NCBI GenBank assembly: GCA_024742605.1
Contig: JANSYC010000028.1
Location: 1-50,001 of the forward strand
Length of the DNA stretch: 50,001 bases
Direction: 5' to 3'
Source of the DNA: Alphaproteobacteria bacterium
GTDB lineage: Bacteria; Pseudomonadota; Alphaproteobacteria; Thalassobaculales; Thalassobaculaceae
In this document: positions 17,066 to 26,386 of the stretch, one piece after another
Position numbering within the stretch: position 1 is the first letter of the stretch
How the letters are laid out: each line of letters starts with the position of its first letter
Translations under genes and position numbers: made by a program
The notes under the pieces: generated by a model
What the model saw: the letters and a program-made list of their open reading frames with translations, nothing else
Told to the model about the DNA's origin: nothing
Database searches by the model: none

Positions 17066-17818
17066 ATGTTGAAGATCCGCGCCCGAATAAACGGGCTGAC
17101 AAGGATCATGAAGCGAGATGCCATCGAATTCTGCCGGCGGACCGGCTGGACCGCGTGGTCGATCTACAAGAAGCGCGGGATTCCGAACGTGCTGTTGGCT
17201 TTTCTGCATGACGAGACCGCGAAGGAACCCAGCCTCAAGACCTTGACCCGGATCGAGGAGACCTTTGCCGACCACCCCGACTGGCCCGGCGCGACGGCGT
17301 CCCTCTGGCGAGAGACCGGGAGTGCCAAGGGATTCATCCTGCGCCGTGTCCTGCCGGAGTGGCGGCACGACCGGTTTCTCGAGGTGCTGACGCTGTGGGA
17401 GGATCTCAGCCACAGGCCGGACCTGACCTTGGACCGGGTCATCGAGAGCGTCTCGCACCTGGAAGGCGCCACGGTCATCGACACCCGCCCCGGCAACCCG
17501 AAGCGCTATATCATCGCCCGGCATGCGCCCGCCTCCATTCGCGCCGGGAACGGCGACGCGACCGGCAAGGAGATGGGCAGCCACCGCGCGGACTTCTATG
17601 CGGATGCCACGATTGCGGACTACGCCATGGCCTATCTGACCGGAGAGCCGTCCCTGTCCGAGATCGTCTGGGCGGCGGACGGGACGCTGGCGGGCGCCTA
17701 TTTTCTCCGCCTGATCCTGCCCTTGCCCAACGCGCTGATCTCGATCACACACATTTACGAAGACTCGATTCCACTGGACGTAGCCAGGCTGTCCCAGGCG
17801 AACTCGGACGAGCAGTAG
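17066..17818 (+). CDS. Putative regulator: HTH-like N-terminus plus PAS_5-like domain
   Basis: This 250-residue protein seems to have two parts. Residues about 15-75 (MKRDAIEFCRRTGWTAWSIY, then KEPSLKTLTRIEETFADH) look like an XRE-type helix-turn-helix with the usual PSLKTLTRIEE ending. Residues about 90-240 follow the PAS_5 pattern: LTLWEDLSHRPDLTLDRVIE, RYIIARHAPASIRAGNGDAT, GKEMGSHRADFY, MAYLTGEPSLSEIVW and AYFLRLILPL. A DNA-binding sensor is therefore plausible but not proven. AGGGGCT precedes the ATG at 17066. Its last 64 bp overlap the end of the convergent gene at 17755, so both cannot be freely altered there. Confidence 0.6.
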   Translation: MLKIRARINGLTRIMKRDAIEFCRRTGWTAWSIYKKRGIPNVLLAFLHDETAKEPSLKTLTRIEETFADHPDWPGATASLWRETGSAKGFILRRVLPEWRHDRFLEVLTLWEDLSHRPDLTLDRVIESVSHLEGATVIDTRPGNPKRYIIARHAPASIRAGNGDATGKEMGSHRADFYADATIADYAMAYLTGEPSLSEIVWAADGTLAGAYFLRLILPLPNALISITHIYEDSIPLDVARLSQANSDEQ

Positions 17819-18486
17819 ACCAGGTATTCGGAGCTGTGGTCCGGTCTCGGACCTTCGGATACCGCGCCATCGGCGAACAGCACCGTGGAGCCCTCGTATC
17901 CGTATTTCGGGATATGAATGTTCTTTTCATGTGTCTCCTCGGTGAGCAGGCCGATTTGCCAGTCTTCGCCCCAGTGCCGAAGTCCGGCAAGCCGCACCAG
18001 CCACATCAGGTTGGTCGATATTCCCATACCGCGTGCCGACGGGTCGACGAACATGCCGCCCTGCATCGAGATCCGCCCCCTGATGCGCCGCACGATCGAG
18101 AGAGACCGGGCCGGGAAAGGGGCGAGGTCCGCCAGCGTCGGCGCCTCCCTCCCCCACAGCCGCCGCATATGCAGCATGTCTTCAAGACGGCCGTGAAACA
18201 GCCGCGCCGCGATCACCGCCACGGGACGGCGCGCGGCATGCACCGAGATCCACATGAATCCGCCGCACCGCGGCCGCGCCCCGGCATTCGGATCCAGAGA
18301 GGGATGAACGTAACCCTCGAACCCCTCCCGCAGTTCGCCGAACCGCGCCGGATCCGCGCCCCAGCTCACCGTGAACCCGCGCGCCTCCAGATCATGGCGG
18401 TGCTGTTGAATACGATGGTTGATCAGACCGAATTGATCGGCCGCATAAGAAAGTTTGATGGGGCGCGATACGCCAAGGTCCTGCAT
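17755..18486 (-). CDS. GNAT-like acyltransferase of unknown role
   Basis: This 243-residue protein has a single clear clue: GGMFVDPSARGMGISTNLMW (about residues 140-160) resembles the acetyl-CoA-binding motif A of GNAT acyltransferases (RGxGI/A). Around it are GGFMWISVHAARRPVAVIAA and HWGEDWQIGLLTEETHEKNI, which also fit a GNAT core. I considered an acyl-homoserine-lactone synthase but do not see its conserved Arg/Phe/Trp and Glu/Asp pattern. GAGGGG precedes the ATG at 18486. It converges on the HTH-PAS gene with a 64-bp coding overlap. Confidence 0.6.
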   Translation of the reverse strand: MQDLGVSRPIKLSYAADQFGLINHRIQQHRHDLEARGFTVSWGADPARFGELREGFEGYVHPSLDPNAGARPRCGGFMWISVHAARRPVAVIAARLFHGRLEDMLHMRRLWGREAPTLADLAPFPARSLSIVRRIRGRISMQGGMFVDPSARGMGISTNLMWLVRLAGLRHWGEDWQIGLLTEETHEKNIHIPKYGYEGSTVLFADGAVSEGPRPDHSSEYLVYCSSEFAWDSLATSSGIESS

Positions 18487-19068
18487 GATCCCCTCGTCCC
18501 GTTGTCGTCAGAACCGCCGACGACGCAGGGTTCGGAAGCAAAAATCAACAGATACGAGAATGCGTGGACACCATGATCGCGCTGGTGTTGATTTTGCGTG
18601 TCGCCTCCTTGGGCCCGGCAGCTGCCGCGCGGGCTTTCTGGGGACGATTGAATGCATCTGCGAGAGGATACAGCTGGGCCTTTGACCTGCTTGATCTAAG
18701 CGTCATTGCAGCAGCAAATAGCCGGCATCATAGGACTGGCATCAATTCATGATCACACAACCTTAGAAATCAAGTTGAAGGTAGTCTTCTGATTTCCTGT
18801 AAAAATTAAGTAAAACACGTCATTCCGACGGATGTATAAAACATTTCGTAGACCGATGCCGATCTTCGGCGGCTCCGGAGATCGTCGCGCCCACGGTTCG
18901 CAGATCCGTTGCGAATGAAATGATCCTTTCCACCACCGAAGTGACGACGGCGCGGATGGCGCACCAGAACCAAGCTGCGTACCATCGACGCAAGAGTCAG
19001 ATCTTCATGTATTCTGAACGGCCGCCTTTCCCAAGCCCCCAACCACGGACAAACCCGAAAGCTTGCCA
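18487..19068. other. 582-bp intergenic region, AT-richer, no supported gene
   Basis: I see no gene here; a short plus-strand open frame at 18564-18752 has no ribosome site and no recognisable content. The centre (about 18750-18840) is AT-rich (for example CTGTAAAAATTAAGTAAAAC) and is a reasonable place for the promoter of the glycosyltransferase at 19069 and for that of the GNAT-like gene on the other strand. Confidence 0.5.
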
Positions 19069-21195
19069 ATGTCGCGCACCTCGCCCTCTGATCCTCTGAC
19101 CCGGGACATCAAACGCCTCCTCGGATCCGCACGAAAGGCTGCGGCCTCCGGCCAGACCAGAAGCGCAGCTCAGTTCGCACGCGAAACCCTTCTGCTCGAC
19201 CCCTCCAACGTGAAGGCGCTGTATTTTCTCGGATTTGCGGATCCACGCCCGAGGCGCCGTTTGGCCTTGGCAAAACGTATCTTCCCGCTCGCCCGAACGT
19301 CGGAGGACTTTCTGTTCGTTGCCGATTTTCGCCTCTACGGCGGAGATAAAACCGGCGGCAAAGCAGCCCTTCTGATGGGGATGTGTCTCAGTCCAACGGA
19401 CGGTCGAACTCTGGGGCGTCTGGCGCGCTTCGGCTCCGATACTGAAGACCTGAAAGCGCAGGCTCGGAACTTGATGGCCCGTCCACTAACGGCACAAAGC
19501 GCGAAGGACGTGCTTCAAATACTCCACCGTTACAACAACAAGCCGCACGCATCGGACGTTCAGCGCCATAGCGCGTTTCTCCTCCGAGTTCTGACGGATT
19601 TTTATTCGTCCGACACGCCCACTTTTGATGATCGGCTTTATGCGGCCCAAGAATGGGTGAGCTACCTGGGTGGAAATGTCTTTGTCACAAAGCATTTAGT
19701 TCGGGCGATCGTGGGAACGGGGCGCAAGGACCCGTTTCCTGAACTTTTTGACCTGGCCAGAACTGAACTCGTCAAATCACCCGCTTCCCTGACCCTGCTG
19801 ATGGGGCTTGGAGATCTGCTCAAGTGGCCGAATGATTTCTCGGACCGTCAAAGAGAGTGGGCGATCCTGTCGCTCCACCGCTCCAGATTGTTGCTTGCCG
19901 AGGTTCTGCCGACCCGTCAGGAGAGGATCGAGAAGTTGGCGCATGGCGTTCGTATAACCTCAGCCTTCGATCAGCGGAACATCCTCTCCGCCAAAACGTC
20001 GACGAAGGTTTACCGGTTTTCAAACGGGATCGCGGTAGCCCCCTCTCCCGAGAGTGTGGCCAATCTTCGTATCCATGCCGCGCAAGCTCAACCGAACCGG
20101 CTGGGGTTTTTCGTGGGCTCGATATCGTCTCTGACCGCTAAATTCTTCGCGCCAGGCGTGATCCGGGCCGCCGCGCGCAGCGGCTATATCTGCACGGTTT
20201 ACACAACTTCTCCCGCTGACTCGATACCTGGATCCCCCCTGAACCTCCTGGCCGAGAACCTGCCCATCACCATCAGTTCTCTTGATAGTCTTGACTTGGA
20301 CGGCATGGTGCGACTGATCAGCGCCGACCTGAATTTTGTCTACATCGATATGCGGGGATACGGAAAAGAGGGCTTGGTTGACGTGCTCCGGGCGCACCCG
20401 GCGCGGGTGACCGCCTATATGATCGGCAGCTGCGAGACTGCGGGAATATCGAACGTCGATGCCTTGATAGCCGACCCTTGGCTCATCCCGACCGACAGAG
20501 CCCCGTTCTTAGAAAAAAACATCGTGCAGCTGGGGAGCGGGCTGCTCAATTTCTCTGCGGACGACTTGCCGAAGCGGACAAAACCGCGCCGTGCTGACGG
20601 CGGGCTTCGATTCGGAGCGTTCCATCAGATGAGTAAGATGTCGTCTTTTTCGATCGACCTATGGTCGGCCGCACTCAAGGCTGTGCCAAGCAGCTCTCTG
20701 CACCTGAAGCTGAATTCACTTGAACACCCCGCGGCCTTGGCCCGCTTGGGAGAGCTCTTCGAAGCCCGGAAAATCGCAAGAGACCGAATCAAATTTGTTC
20801 TCCGGACGGAAACGCATGAAGAGCACATCCAGGAAGTGGAGAAGGTCGACGTTATGCTGGACGCGGCGCCTTTCAACGGTGAAACAACCACTCTCGAGAC
20901 CCTCTGGATGGGGGTGCCTGTGGTGTCGATCGTGGGCAATCGGATGATTGCTCGTTTCGGTCATTCCATTCTCAACAGCTGCGGGCTCGGTCACCTCTGC
21001 GCGGACAGTGTGGAGAATTTCGGCGCCATTGCGCGGAAAACGATCACCGACCCGGAATGGCTCTCGGATTTTCGGGAGAACGGGCGGGAGGCGCTGCAAC
21101 AGAGTCCGACATTCAACGCAGATGCCTACGCTCCTCATGTCGAGAAGATGGTGCGCGACCTCGTCGCGATTGGCCTCAAAGCCGGACGGGCCTAG
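19069..21195 (+). CDS. OGT/SPINDLY-like glycosyltransferase with TPR-like N-terminus
   Basis: This 708-residue protein resembles the O-GlcNAc transferase (GT41, SPINDLY) family, which glycosylates protein Ser/Thr. The first 300 or so residues are helical and TPR-like but degenerate (AAQFARETLLLDPSNVKALY). The C-terminal catalytic half shows RLGFFVGSISSLTAKFFAPG, SADLNFVYIDMRGYGKEGLV, FGAFHQMSKMSSF, SSLHLKLNSLEHP and the diagnostic AAPFNGETTTLETLWMGVPV. Bacterial members often modify flagellin or other surface proteins; that is an inference here. The ATG at 19069 is preferred to the TTG at 19063. Base composition is a little less GC-rich than neighbours. Confidence 0.78.
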   Translation: MSRTSPSDPLTRDIKRLLGSARKAAASGQTRSAAQFARETLLLDPSNVKALYFLGFADPRPRRRLALAKRIFPLARTSEDFLFVADFRLYGGDKTGGKAALLMGMCLSPTDGRTLGRLARFGSDTEDLKAQARNLMARPLTAQSAKDVLQILHRYNNKPHASDVQRHSAFLLRVLTDFYSSDTPTFDDRLYAAQEWVSYLGGNVFVTKHLVRAIVGTGRKDPFPELFDLARTELVKSPASLTLLMGLGDLLKWPNDFSDRQREWAILSLHRSRLLLAEVLPTRQERIEKLAHGVRITSAFDQRNILSAKTSTKVYRFSNGIAVAPSPESVANLRIHAAQAQPNRLGFFVGSISSLTAKFFAPGVIRAAARSGYICTVYTTSPADSIPGSPLNLLAENLPITISSLDSLDLDGMVRLISADLNFVYIDMRGYGKEGLVDVLRAHPARVTAYMIGSCETAGISNVDALIADPWLIPTDRAPFLEKNIVQLGSGLLNFSADDLPKRTKPRRADGGLRFGAFHQMSKMSSFSIDLWSAALKAVPSSSLHLKLNSLEHPAALARLGELFEARKIARDRIKFVLRTETHEEHIQEVEKVDVMLDAAPFNGETTTLETLWMGVPVVSIVGNRMIARFGHSILNSCGLGHLCADSVENFGAIARKTITDPEWLSDFRENGREALQQSPTFNADAYAPHVEKMVRDLVAIGLKAGRA

Positions 21196-22295
21196 CGCAA
21201 CGCCACGCGGATCACGTCGCAGGTGCGGGCGACGGTCTCCTCCGTGATATCGAACGTCGAAGGCAGCCAGAGGCCTTCCCGGGATACAGACTCCGTCACC
21301 GGGAAGGCGCCTTCAGCACCCTCGGTTCCCGCATAGGCGCCCTGGCTGTGAACAGGATGCCAGAACCGCCGATGTCCAATGTCGGCGGCTTTGAGCGCAG
21401 CCGAGATTTCCTCGGCGCGATCGCTCAGAAGATCGGTCCAAAGACACACTTCATTCTCATCGCGGCGGGCTGGAAGCCGAAGATCGTTCACGCCGTGTAG
21501 CGCCGCGCGATACCAACGGTCCCGCTGCCGCGCCCGGTCCAGTCGTGCATCAAGCGAGCGGAGCTGGCGCAACCCGACTGCTGCCTGAAGATCGGTAAGT
21601 TTGAAATTGTAACCGATCAAAGGGTGGTTATCGTCGCCACCGGTGCCCTGAACCCGACGACCCTGATCCTTCATCTCCCGAAGCCGGTCCGCAATCTGCT
21701 GCGACCGGGTAACCACCAAGCCGCCCTGCCCCATGGTCATGAACTTGTTCGGAGAGAAGGAGAAGCATCCGGCGTCCCCGAACGTGCCAAGGGGTTGGCC
21801 GTTCTGGCTAGAGCCAAGACCCTCAGCGGTATCGCAGACGAGGATGAGGTCATGGGCGCGGCAGAACCCTTCCAACGCCCCATAGTCGCAACCGCGCCCG
21901 TTGACGTCGACCGGCACGATGGCGCGGGTTCGAGGGGTCAACCGCTGTTCCAGAAGCGTCGGGTCCAAGAGCAGCCGATCGGGCTCGATATCGGCGAACC
22001 GCACGACACCACCAGCAAGGGTCACGGCATTGGCCGTCGCGATGAAGGTGAAGTCCGGCACGATCGCCTCGTCGCCGGGACGAAACCCTGCCGCGAGGAG
22101 GCTGAGCGTTATCGCGGTGGTACCGGAAGTCACGACAGCAGCGTGAGGTACGCCGAGCCGTTCCGCCATCACGGCTTCGAACTCGCGACATTTTGGGCCG
22201 TCGTTAACGTATCCGGACGAAATAACCTCGGCCAAGGCCTCGGCTTCGTCGTTCTCGAACGCAGGTGCAAACCAGGGGATACTCGCGGTCATCAT
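21192..22295 (-). CDS. DegT/DnrJ/EryC1/StrS aminotransferase
   Basis: This 367-residue PLP enzyme should transfer an amino group to a keto-sugar nucleotide. The PLP lysine is Lys184 in FSFSPNKFMTMGQGG and the pyridine-binding aspartate Asp155 in ILVCDTAEGLG. Other family stretches are SSGYVNDGPKCREFE, VTSGTTAITLSLLAAGFRPG, EAIVPDFTFIATANAV and YNFKLTDLQAAVGLRQL. It converges on the OGT-like gene with a 4-bp overlap and is divergent from the nucleotide-sugar operon at 22759, so it probably supplies an amino sugar for the same glycan. ATG at 22292 is an equal start. Confidence 0.88.
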   Translation of the reverse strand: MMTASIPWFAPAFENDEAEALAEVISSGYVNDGPKCREFEAVMAERLGVPHAAVVTSGTTAITLSLLAAGFRPGDEAIVPDFTFIATANAVTLAGGVVRFADIEPDRLLLDPTLLEQRLTPRTRAIVPVDVNGRGCDYGALEGFCRAHDLILVCDTAEGLGSSQNGQPLGTFGDAGCFSFSPNKFMTMGQGGLVVTRSQQIADRLREMKDQGRRVQGTGGDDNHPLIGYNFKLTDLQAAVGLRQLRSLDARLDRARQRDRWYRAALHGVNDLRLPARRDENEVCLWTDLLSDRAEEISAALKAADIGHRRFWHPVHSQGAYAGTEGAEGAFPVTESVSREGLWLPSTFDITEETVARTCDVIRVALR

Positions 22296-22758
22296 GGCAA
22301 CTCGGATTTGATATGGGAGGGACTCTCATAGGCGATCGCACGGGATGCAACCATCGAATTGGGACCGACGATCACGTGGTGATGCGATCTTGCGCTAGCT
22401 GTCACTCGCTCGGAACTCAGAGGGATCATTTACATGGCGGCGGTCCGATCGGTACAGGCTCACCTCGCGACCACAGCCGAGCCGACGATATGGCCTCCAA
22501 GTTTCAGATACCGATAGGCTTTCACAATCAGCCACGCAGTCAGCAACGTAGCCGAACAACACTGCGGTCATGGTCATGAATTTGCAAACCTGATGGACGC
22601 GGCTACGGGTTTAGATCTGGAGGTGAAAAAGGTTTCTCAGATTCGGAAGTGTTTGTTATCACACTCCAGCCAAAGGGGACCCATCTCTTGTTCCATTTAC
22701 CCTCAGCGTGGCTGCTGTGCAGACGCTCCATCTTATCCGTTATTGAAAGCCTTGCATT
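22296..22758. other. 463-bp divergent intergenic region
   Basis: This lies between the DegT gene (minus) and the nucleotide-sugar operon (plus) and should hold promoters for both. It is patchily AT-richer around 22500-22650. I see no gene with a ribosome site and no clear terminator or known regulatory motif. Confidence 0.45.
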
Positions 22759-24117
22759 GTGACCAGCCCCACGTTCGAAGACCAACGCATCTGTATCGTC
22801 GGAATGGGATATGTCGGACTCACGCTGGCCGCCTCGCTCGGAGAGATCGGCCTGCAGGTCACCGGGATCGAACGTAATCCGATAACGGTCGACCAGCTCC
22901 GCACGGGGTCGGCCCATATCCATGAAGTCGGTCTGCAGCCGTTGATCAAACGCCTCATCGGGCAGGGATCTCTGCGGATCTCTTCGGATATGTCCGACGC
23001 CGAGGGCTGCACGGTGTTCATTATATCGGTCGGCACGCCGATCGGAGCCGATGGCCAGATCGACCTGTCGGCCCTGGCCGCCGCCGCTGCCTCGGTTGCA
23101 ACGGTGATGCCGCCGGGTGCACTGGTCTCGTTGCGCTCGACCGTCAAGGTCGGTGTCACTCGGGGGCTCGTCCGAGAGACGCTGGCCGCGAGTGGCAAAC
23201 CGTTCGACCTATCTTTCTGTCCCGAACGCACGCTCGAGGGTCGCGCGCTTGAGGAACTCCGTCGATTGCCACAGATCGTCAGCGGCCTGACGGAGGAGGC
23301 GGCCATCCGGTCGAGCCGTCTGTTCTCCCGTATCACGCCCGCGATCGTCAGGGTGTCCAGCGTTGAGACCGCGGAGGTGATCAAGTTGGTAGACAATACC
23401 CATCGCGACATCACCTTCTCGATCTCGAACGAGATCGCACAGTTCTGCGATACTGCCGGCATCGATGCGATTGAGGTGATCCGACAGGGTGCACAGGGCT
23501 ACGAGCGAACCAATCTTCCGATGCCCGGGCCGGTCGGTGGGCCGTGCCTCTCGAAGGACCCCTATATTTTCGTGGAAAGCTTCCGACGTGGCGATCAGGC
23601 CCCCCAGATTGCCGCCACGGCCCGCGCGGTCAACCGCTCGGTCCCCGCACATCTCGCCAAGGCCGCCTTCAATTGGCTTGAGCGAGCCGGCGGCGCGACC
23701 CGAACCCCTCGGATTCTATTGCTGGGGATGGCCTTTAAGGGCCGACCGGAGACCGACGATCTCCGCGGCACGACAACCCTCGATGTACGGGACGCACTTG
23801 CCTCGACCTTTGCCGGTGCTCAATTCCTGGCGTGGGACCCGGTTGTCCGTCCGGAGGCGATCGAGGCGATCGGTGTCGACGCCGAGGCTCGACTTGAAGA
23901 TGCCTTTGAAGGCGCCGACTTGGTGGTTATGGCGAACAACCACCCCATCTGGTCTTCGCTCGAACTGTCGCGACTCGCAGCCTCCATGAACCGGCCGGCG
24001 CTCGTCTACGATTTGTGGAATAACTTCGAGCGCCGGACGCTCAGTCTGCCGACGGGCGTGACCTACATGTCACTCGGACGGCATTGCAACCCGGTCGATG
24101 GAACGGCGCCGGTATGA
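22759..24117 (+). CDS. UDP-glucose/GDP-mannose-type nucleotide-sugar dehydrogenase
   Basis: This 452-residue enzyme oxidises the C6 hydroxyl of a nucleotide sugar to a carboxylate using two NAD. The N-terminal NAD fold is CIVGMGYVGLTLAASL (about residues 12-27), followed by VGTPIGADGQID and SFCPERTLEGRALEEL. Catalytic residues are Lys209 in AEVIKLVDNTHRD and Cys263 in GGPCLSKDP. The C-terminal domain has LLLGMAFKGRPETDDLRGT. The pattern is closest to WecC-type UDP-N-acetylmannosamine dehydrogenases, but specificity is not certain. The start is GTG at 22759. Its stop overlaps the next ATG (24114-24117), opening a coupled three-gene operon. Confidence 0.87.
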   Translation: MTSPTFEDQRICIVGMGYVGLTLAASLGEIGLQVTGIERNPITVDQLRTGSAHIHEVGLQPLIKRLIGQGSLRISSDMSDAEGCTVFIISVGTPIGADGQIDLSALAAAAASVATVMPPGALVSLRSTVKVGVTRGLVRETLAASGKPFDLSFCPERTLEGRALEELRRLPQIVSGLTEEAAIRSSRLFSRITPAIVRVSSVETAEVIKLVDNTHRDITFSISNEIAQFCDTAGIDAIEVIRQGAQGYERTNLPMPGPVGGPCLSKDPYIFVESFRRGDQAPQIAATARAVNRSVPAHLAKAAFNWLERAGGATRTPRILLLGMAFKGRPETDDLRGTTTLDVRDALASTFAGAQFLAWDPVVRPEAIEAIGVDAEARLEDAFEGADLVVMANNHPIWSSLELSRLAASMNRPALVYDLWNNFERRTLSLPTGVTYMSLGRHCNPVDGTAPV

Positions 24118-25124
24118 CGCTACGCGAAAACAGCCGCGTGCTGGTCACCGGCGGAACCGGGTTCCTGGGCGCGGCCTTGGTCCGGGCGCTTGTGATATCG
24201 GGACATCAGGTTCGGATTCTGGACAACAATCTAAGAGGCAAGCCTCGGCGTTTGGGAGACGTCCAGTCCGATGTGGAGCTGATCGAGGCGGATATAAGAG
24301 ACAGTGATGCGGTCGCCGACGCCTGCCGGGATATCGACACCGTCGCGCATCTTGCCTTCATCAATGGTACCGAGACGTTCTACAGCCGCCCCGGATTGGT
24401 GCTCGACGTAGGTGTGCGCGGTATGCTCGCGATTCTGGACGGGTGTGCGAAGCACAATGTCGGCTCGCTGATGTTGATGTCGAGCTCAGAGGTCTATCAG
24501 CGGGCGCACCTGGTGCCCACGCCGGAGGATGTGCCGCTGGTGATCCCCGACCCGCGTAACCCGCGCTTCAGCTACGGGGGCGCAAAGGCGATCTCAGAGT
24601 TGCTGGCGCTGCACGGGCACGGCTATCGTCCGGCCTCGGTCCGGATCGTACGACCGCATAACGTTTACGGTCCGGATATGGGCTTCAAGCATGTCATCCC
24701 GCAGCTTTCCATGCGGATTGCGGAGCTTGGCGAGAACCATCAGGCCGGGGACGTCATTCCGCTGCCGATCAGAGGGGACGGGCGTCAGACACGTGCCTTT
24801 GTGCACGTCGACGATTTTACAGCCGGTCTCCTGCTGGTGATGGAGCGGGGCGAGGACAGCGGAATCTATCACATCGGCACCCGAGAGGAGGTCACGATCG
24901 CAGACCTGGCCCATCGGATCGCCGCAGGTCTTGGCCATGATGTCACCCTGGTTCCCTCGGAGCTGCCGGAGGGGGAAACCGACCGGCGATGTCCGGATAT
25001 CGGCAAGCTTGAGGCGCTCGGCTATCGGCCCCAGCGCACGCTCGCGGACGGGGTCACCGAGGTGGCTGGCTGGTATCGTGACAATCGCCATCTCAACGCC
25101 CAGACCGAGGGGGATCTTTCGTGA
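24114..25124 (+). CDS. NAD-dependent epimerase/dehydratase (extended SDR)
   Basis: This 336-residue enzyme modifies a nucleotide sugar, probably by epimerisation or dehydration. The NAD site is VTGGTGFLGAALVRAL (about residues 11-26). Catalytic residues are the serines of LMSSSEVYQ (about 123-125) and the Tyr154-Lys158 pair in FSYGGAKAISE, followed by VRIVRPHNVYGPDMGFKHVI. The ATGA overlap with the dehydrogenase upstream and a GTGA overlap with the methyltransferase downstream fix the start and show coupling. Together the three enzymes would make a branched, possibly uronic, sugar nucleotide. Confidence 0.87.
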   Translation: MTLRENSRVLVTGGTGFLGAALVRALVISGHQVRILDNNLRGKPRRLGDVQSDVELIEADIRDSDAVADACRDIDTVAHLAFINGTETFYSRPGLVLDVGVRGMLAILDGCAKHNVGSLMLMSSSEVYQRAHLVPTPEDVPLVIPDPRNPRFSYGGAKAISELLALHGHGYRPASVRIVRPHNVYGPDMGFKHVIPQLSMRIAELGENHQAGDVIPLPIRGDGRQTRAFVHVDDFTAGLLLVMERGEDSGIYHIGTREEVTIADLAHRIAAGLGHDVTLVPSELPEGETDRRCPDIGKLEALGYRPQRTLADGVTEVAGWYRDNRHLNAQTEGDLS

Positions 25125-26386
25125 CCGATATCCGCATGAAATCCGTGACCGCCTGCCAGATCTGCGGATCCGGAGATCTGAGTCTGGTGCTGTCCATGGG
25201 CTTCATCCCCCCGGTCAACGAGGTCCGCAAGTCACGCGCGCCCGGCTCCGACCAGATTGCCTTTCCGCTCGACCTGTTGCGCTGCGGATCCTGCCATCTC
25301 GTACAGTTGGGCGTCGAGTTGCCGGCGGAAGTTCTGTTTCCTGTCGACTACCCCTATCGCAGCGGCACCACCCGAATCCTACGCGAGAACTTCGCGGCGC
25401 TTGCGGCCGAGACCGAAGCCCTGCTGGGCCCAGACCACAAGCCGCTGGTGATCGATATCGGATCGAACGACGGCACCCTGCTCAACGCCTTCGCAGAACG
25501 CAGCTTTCCTGTCCATGGTATCGAGCCGACCGGTGCCGCGGAAGATGCCAACGCGCGCGGGATCGAAACCACCCAGGCCTATTTCACGATGGATACCGTG
25601 CGTGACGTGCGGTCGCGGGTCGGGGCGCCAGGCGTGGTAACAGCAGCCAATGTGTTCGCGCACATAGCGGACGTGGACAACGTGATGGCGGCGATCGGGA
25701 ATCTTTTGGCCAAAGGTGGCCTGTTCATTTCGGAATCTCACTATCTGGGGGCTCTGGTAGAGACCGTTCAGGTCGATACGGTCTATCACGAACATCTGCG
25801 GTACTATTCCCTGGACAGTTTGAACGCCTTGTTCTCCAGACATGGCATGGAAGTCTTCCGGGTGGACCGGATCCCGACCCATGGCGGCTCGATCCGAGTG
25901 TACGCCGCCGCCAGAGGCCAGACGCCGATCGATCCCTCCGTCCCGGCCCTTCTGGACTGGGAGGCCAGGTTGGGGCTGACCGACGGTTCGGTGTTCGAGC
26001 AATTGTCCAAGCGGGCAACCGCGGTCCGCCGCGCGCTCCCCACATTGCTCGCGGACCTGGTCGACCAAGGCAAAAGGGTGTTCGGAATCGGCGCCCCGTC
26101 CCGCGCCTCGACCCTCATAAACTACGCCGGATTGGATGTGGATCTCGTCGAGACGGTGCTGGAAGTGCCGAGTTCTCCCAAGATCGGCGGGCTGATCCCG
26201 GGCACGCGAATCCCGATTGAGGATGAGCGGAGGCTGTATGCGGAGCAACCGGACTACGCTCTGATGCTGTCCTGGCATATCGCGGACGAGCTGATGCCGA
26301 AGCTGAGGGCCAACGGCTTCAACGGCGACTTCCTGATCCCGCTGCCGGAGGTGCGGATCGTGCCCGGTGACGCGATCCCGAATTGA
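25121..26386 (+). CDS. Sugar C-methyltransferase family protein
   Basis: This 421-residue protein matches the NDP-hexose C-methyltransferase family (TylCIII-like). A zinc-binding N-terminal domain has CQIC and CGSC (Cys12, Cys15, Cys55, Cys58). A SAM-binding methyltransferase domain follows, with LVIDIGSNDGTLLNAF (about residues 109-124) and VYHEHLRYYSLDSL. A C-terminal domain has FGIGAPSRASTLINYAGL. The GTG start at 25121 overlaps the epimerase stop. It would add a methyl group to a keto-sugar carbon; the product is unknown. Confidence 0.85.
   Translation: MTDIRMKSVTACQICGSGDLSLVLSMGFIPPVNEVRKSRAPGSDQIAFPLDLLRCGSCHLVQLGVELPAEVLFPVDYPYRSGTTRILRENFAALAAETEALLGPDHKPLVIDIGSNDGTLLNAFAERSFPVHGIEPTGAAEDANARGIETTQAYFTMDTVRDVRSRVGAPGVVTAANVFAHIADVDNVMAAIGNLLAKGGLFISESHYLGALVETVQVDTVYHEHLRYYSLDSLNALFSRHGMEVFRVDRIPTHGGSIRVYAAARGQTPIDPSVPALLDWEARLGLTDGSVFEQLSKRATAVRRALPTLLADLVDQGKRVFGIGAPSRASTLINYAGLDVDLVETVLEVPSSPKIGGLIPGTRIPIEDERRLYAEQPDYALMLSWHIADELMPKLRANGFNGDFLIPLPEVRIVPGDAIPN

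Noticed and set aside
17755-18486. Acyl-homoserine-lactone synthase
   Set aside because: The GNAT-like motif is present but I cannot find the conserved LuxI-type Arg, Phe, Trp and acidic residues in the N-terminal half.
18564-18752. Small hydrophobic open frame in the intergenic region
   Set aside because: No ribosome site and no conserved content; its second half is AT-rich and not protein-like.
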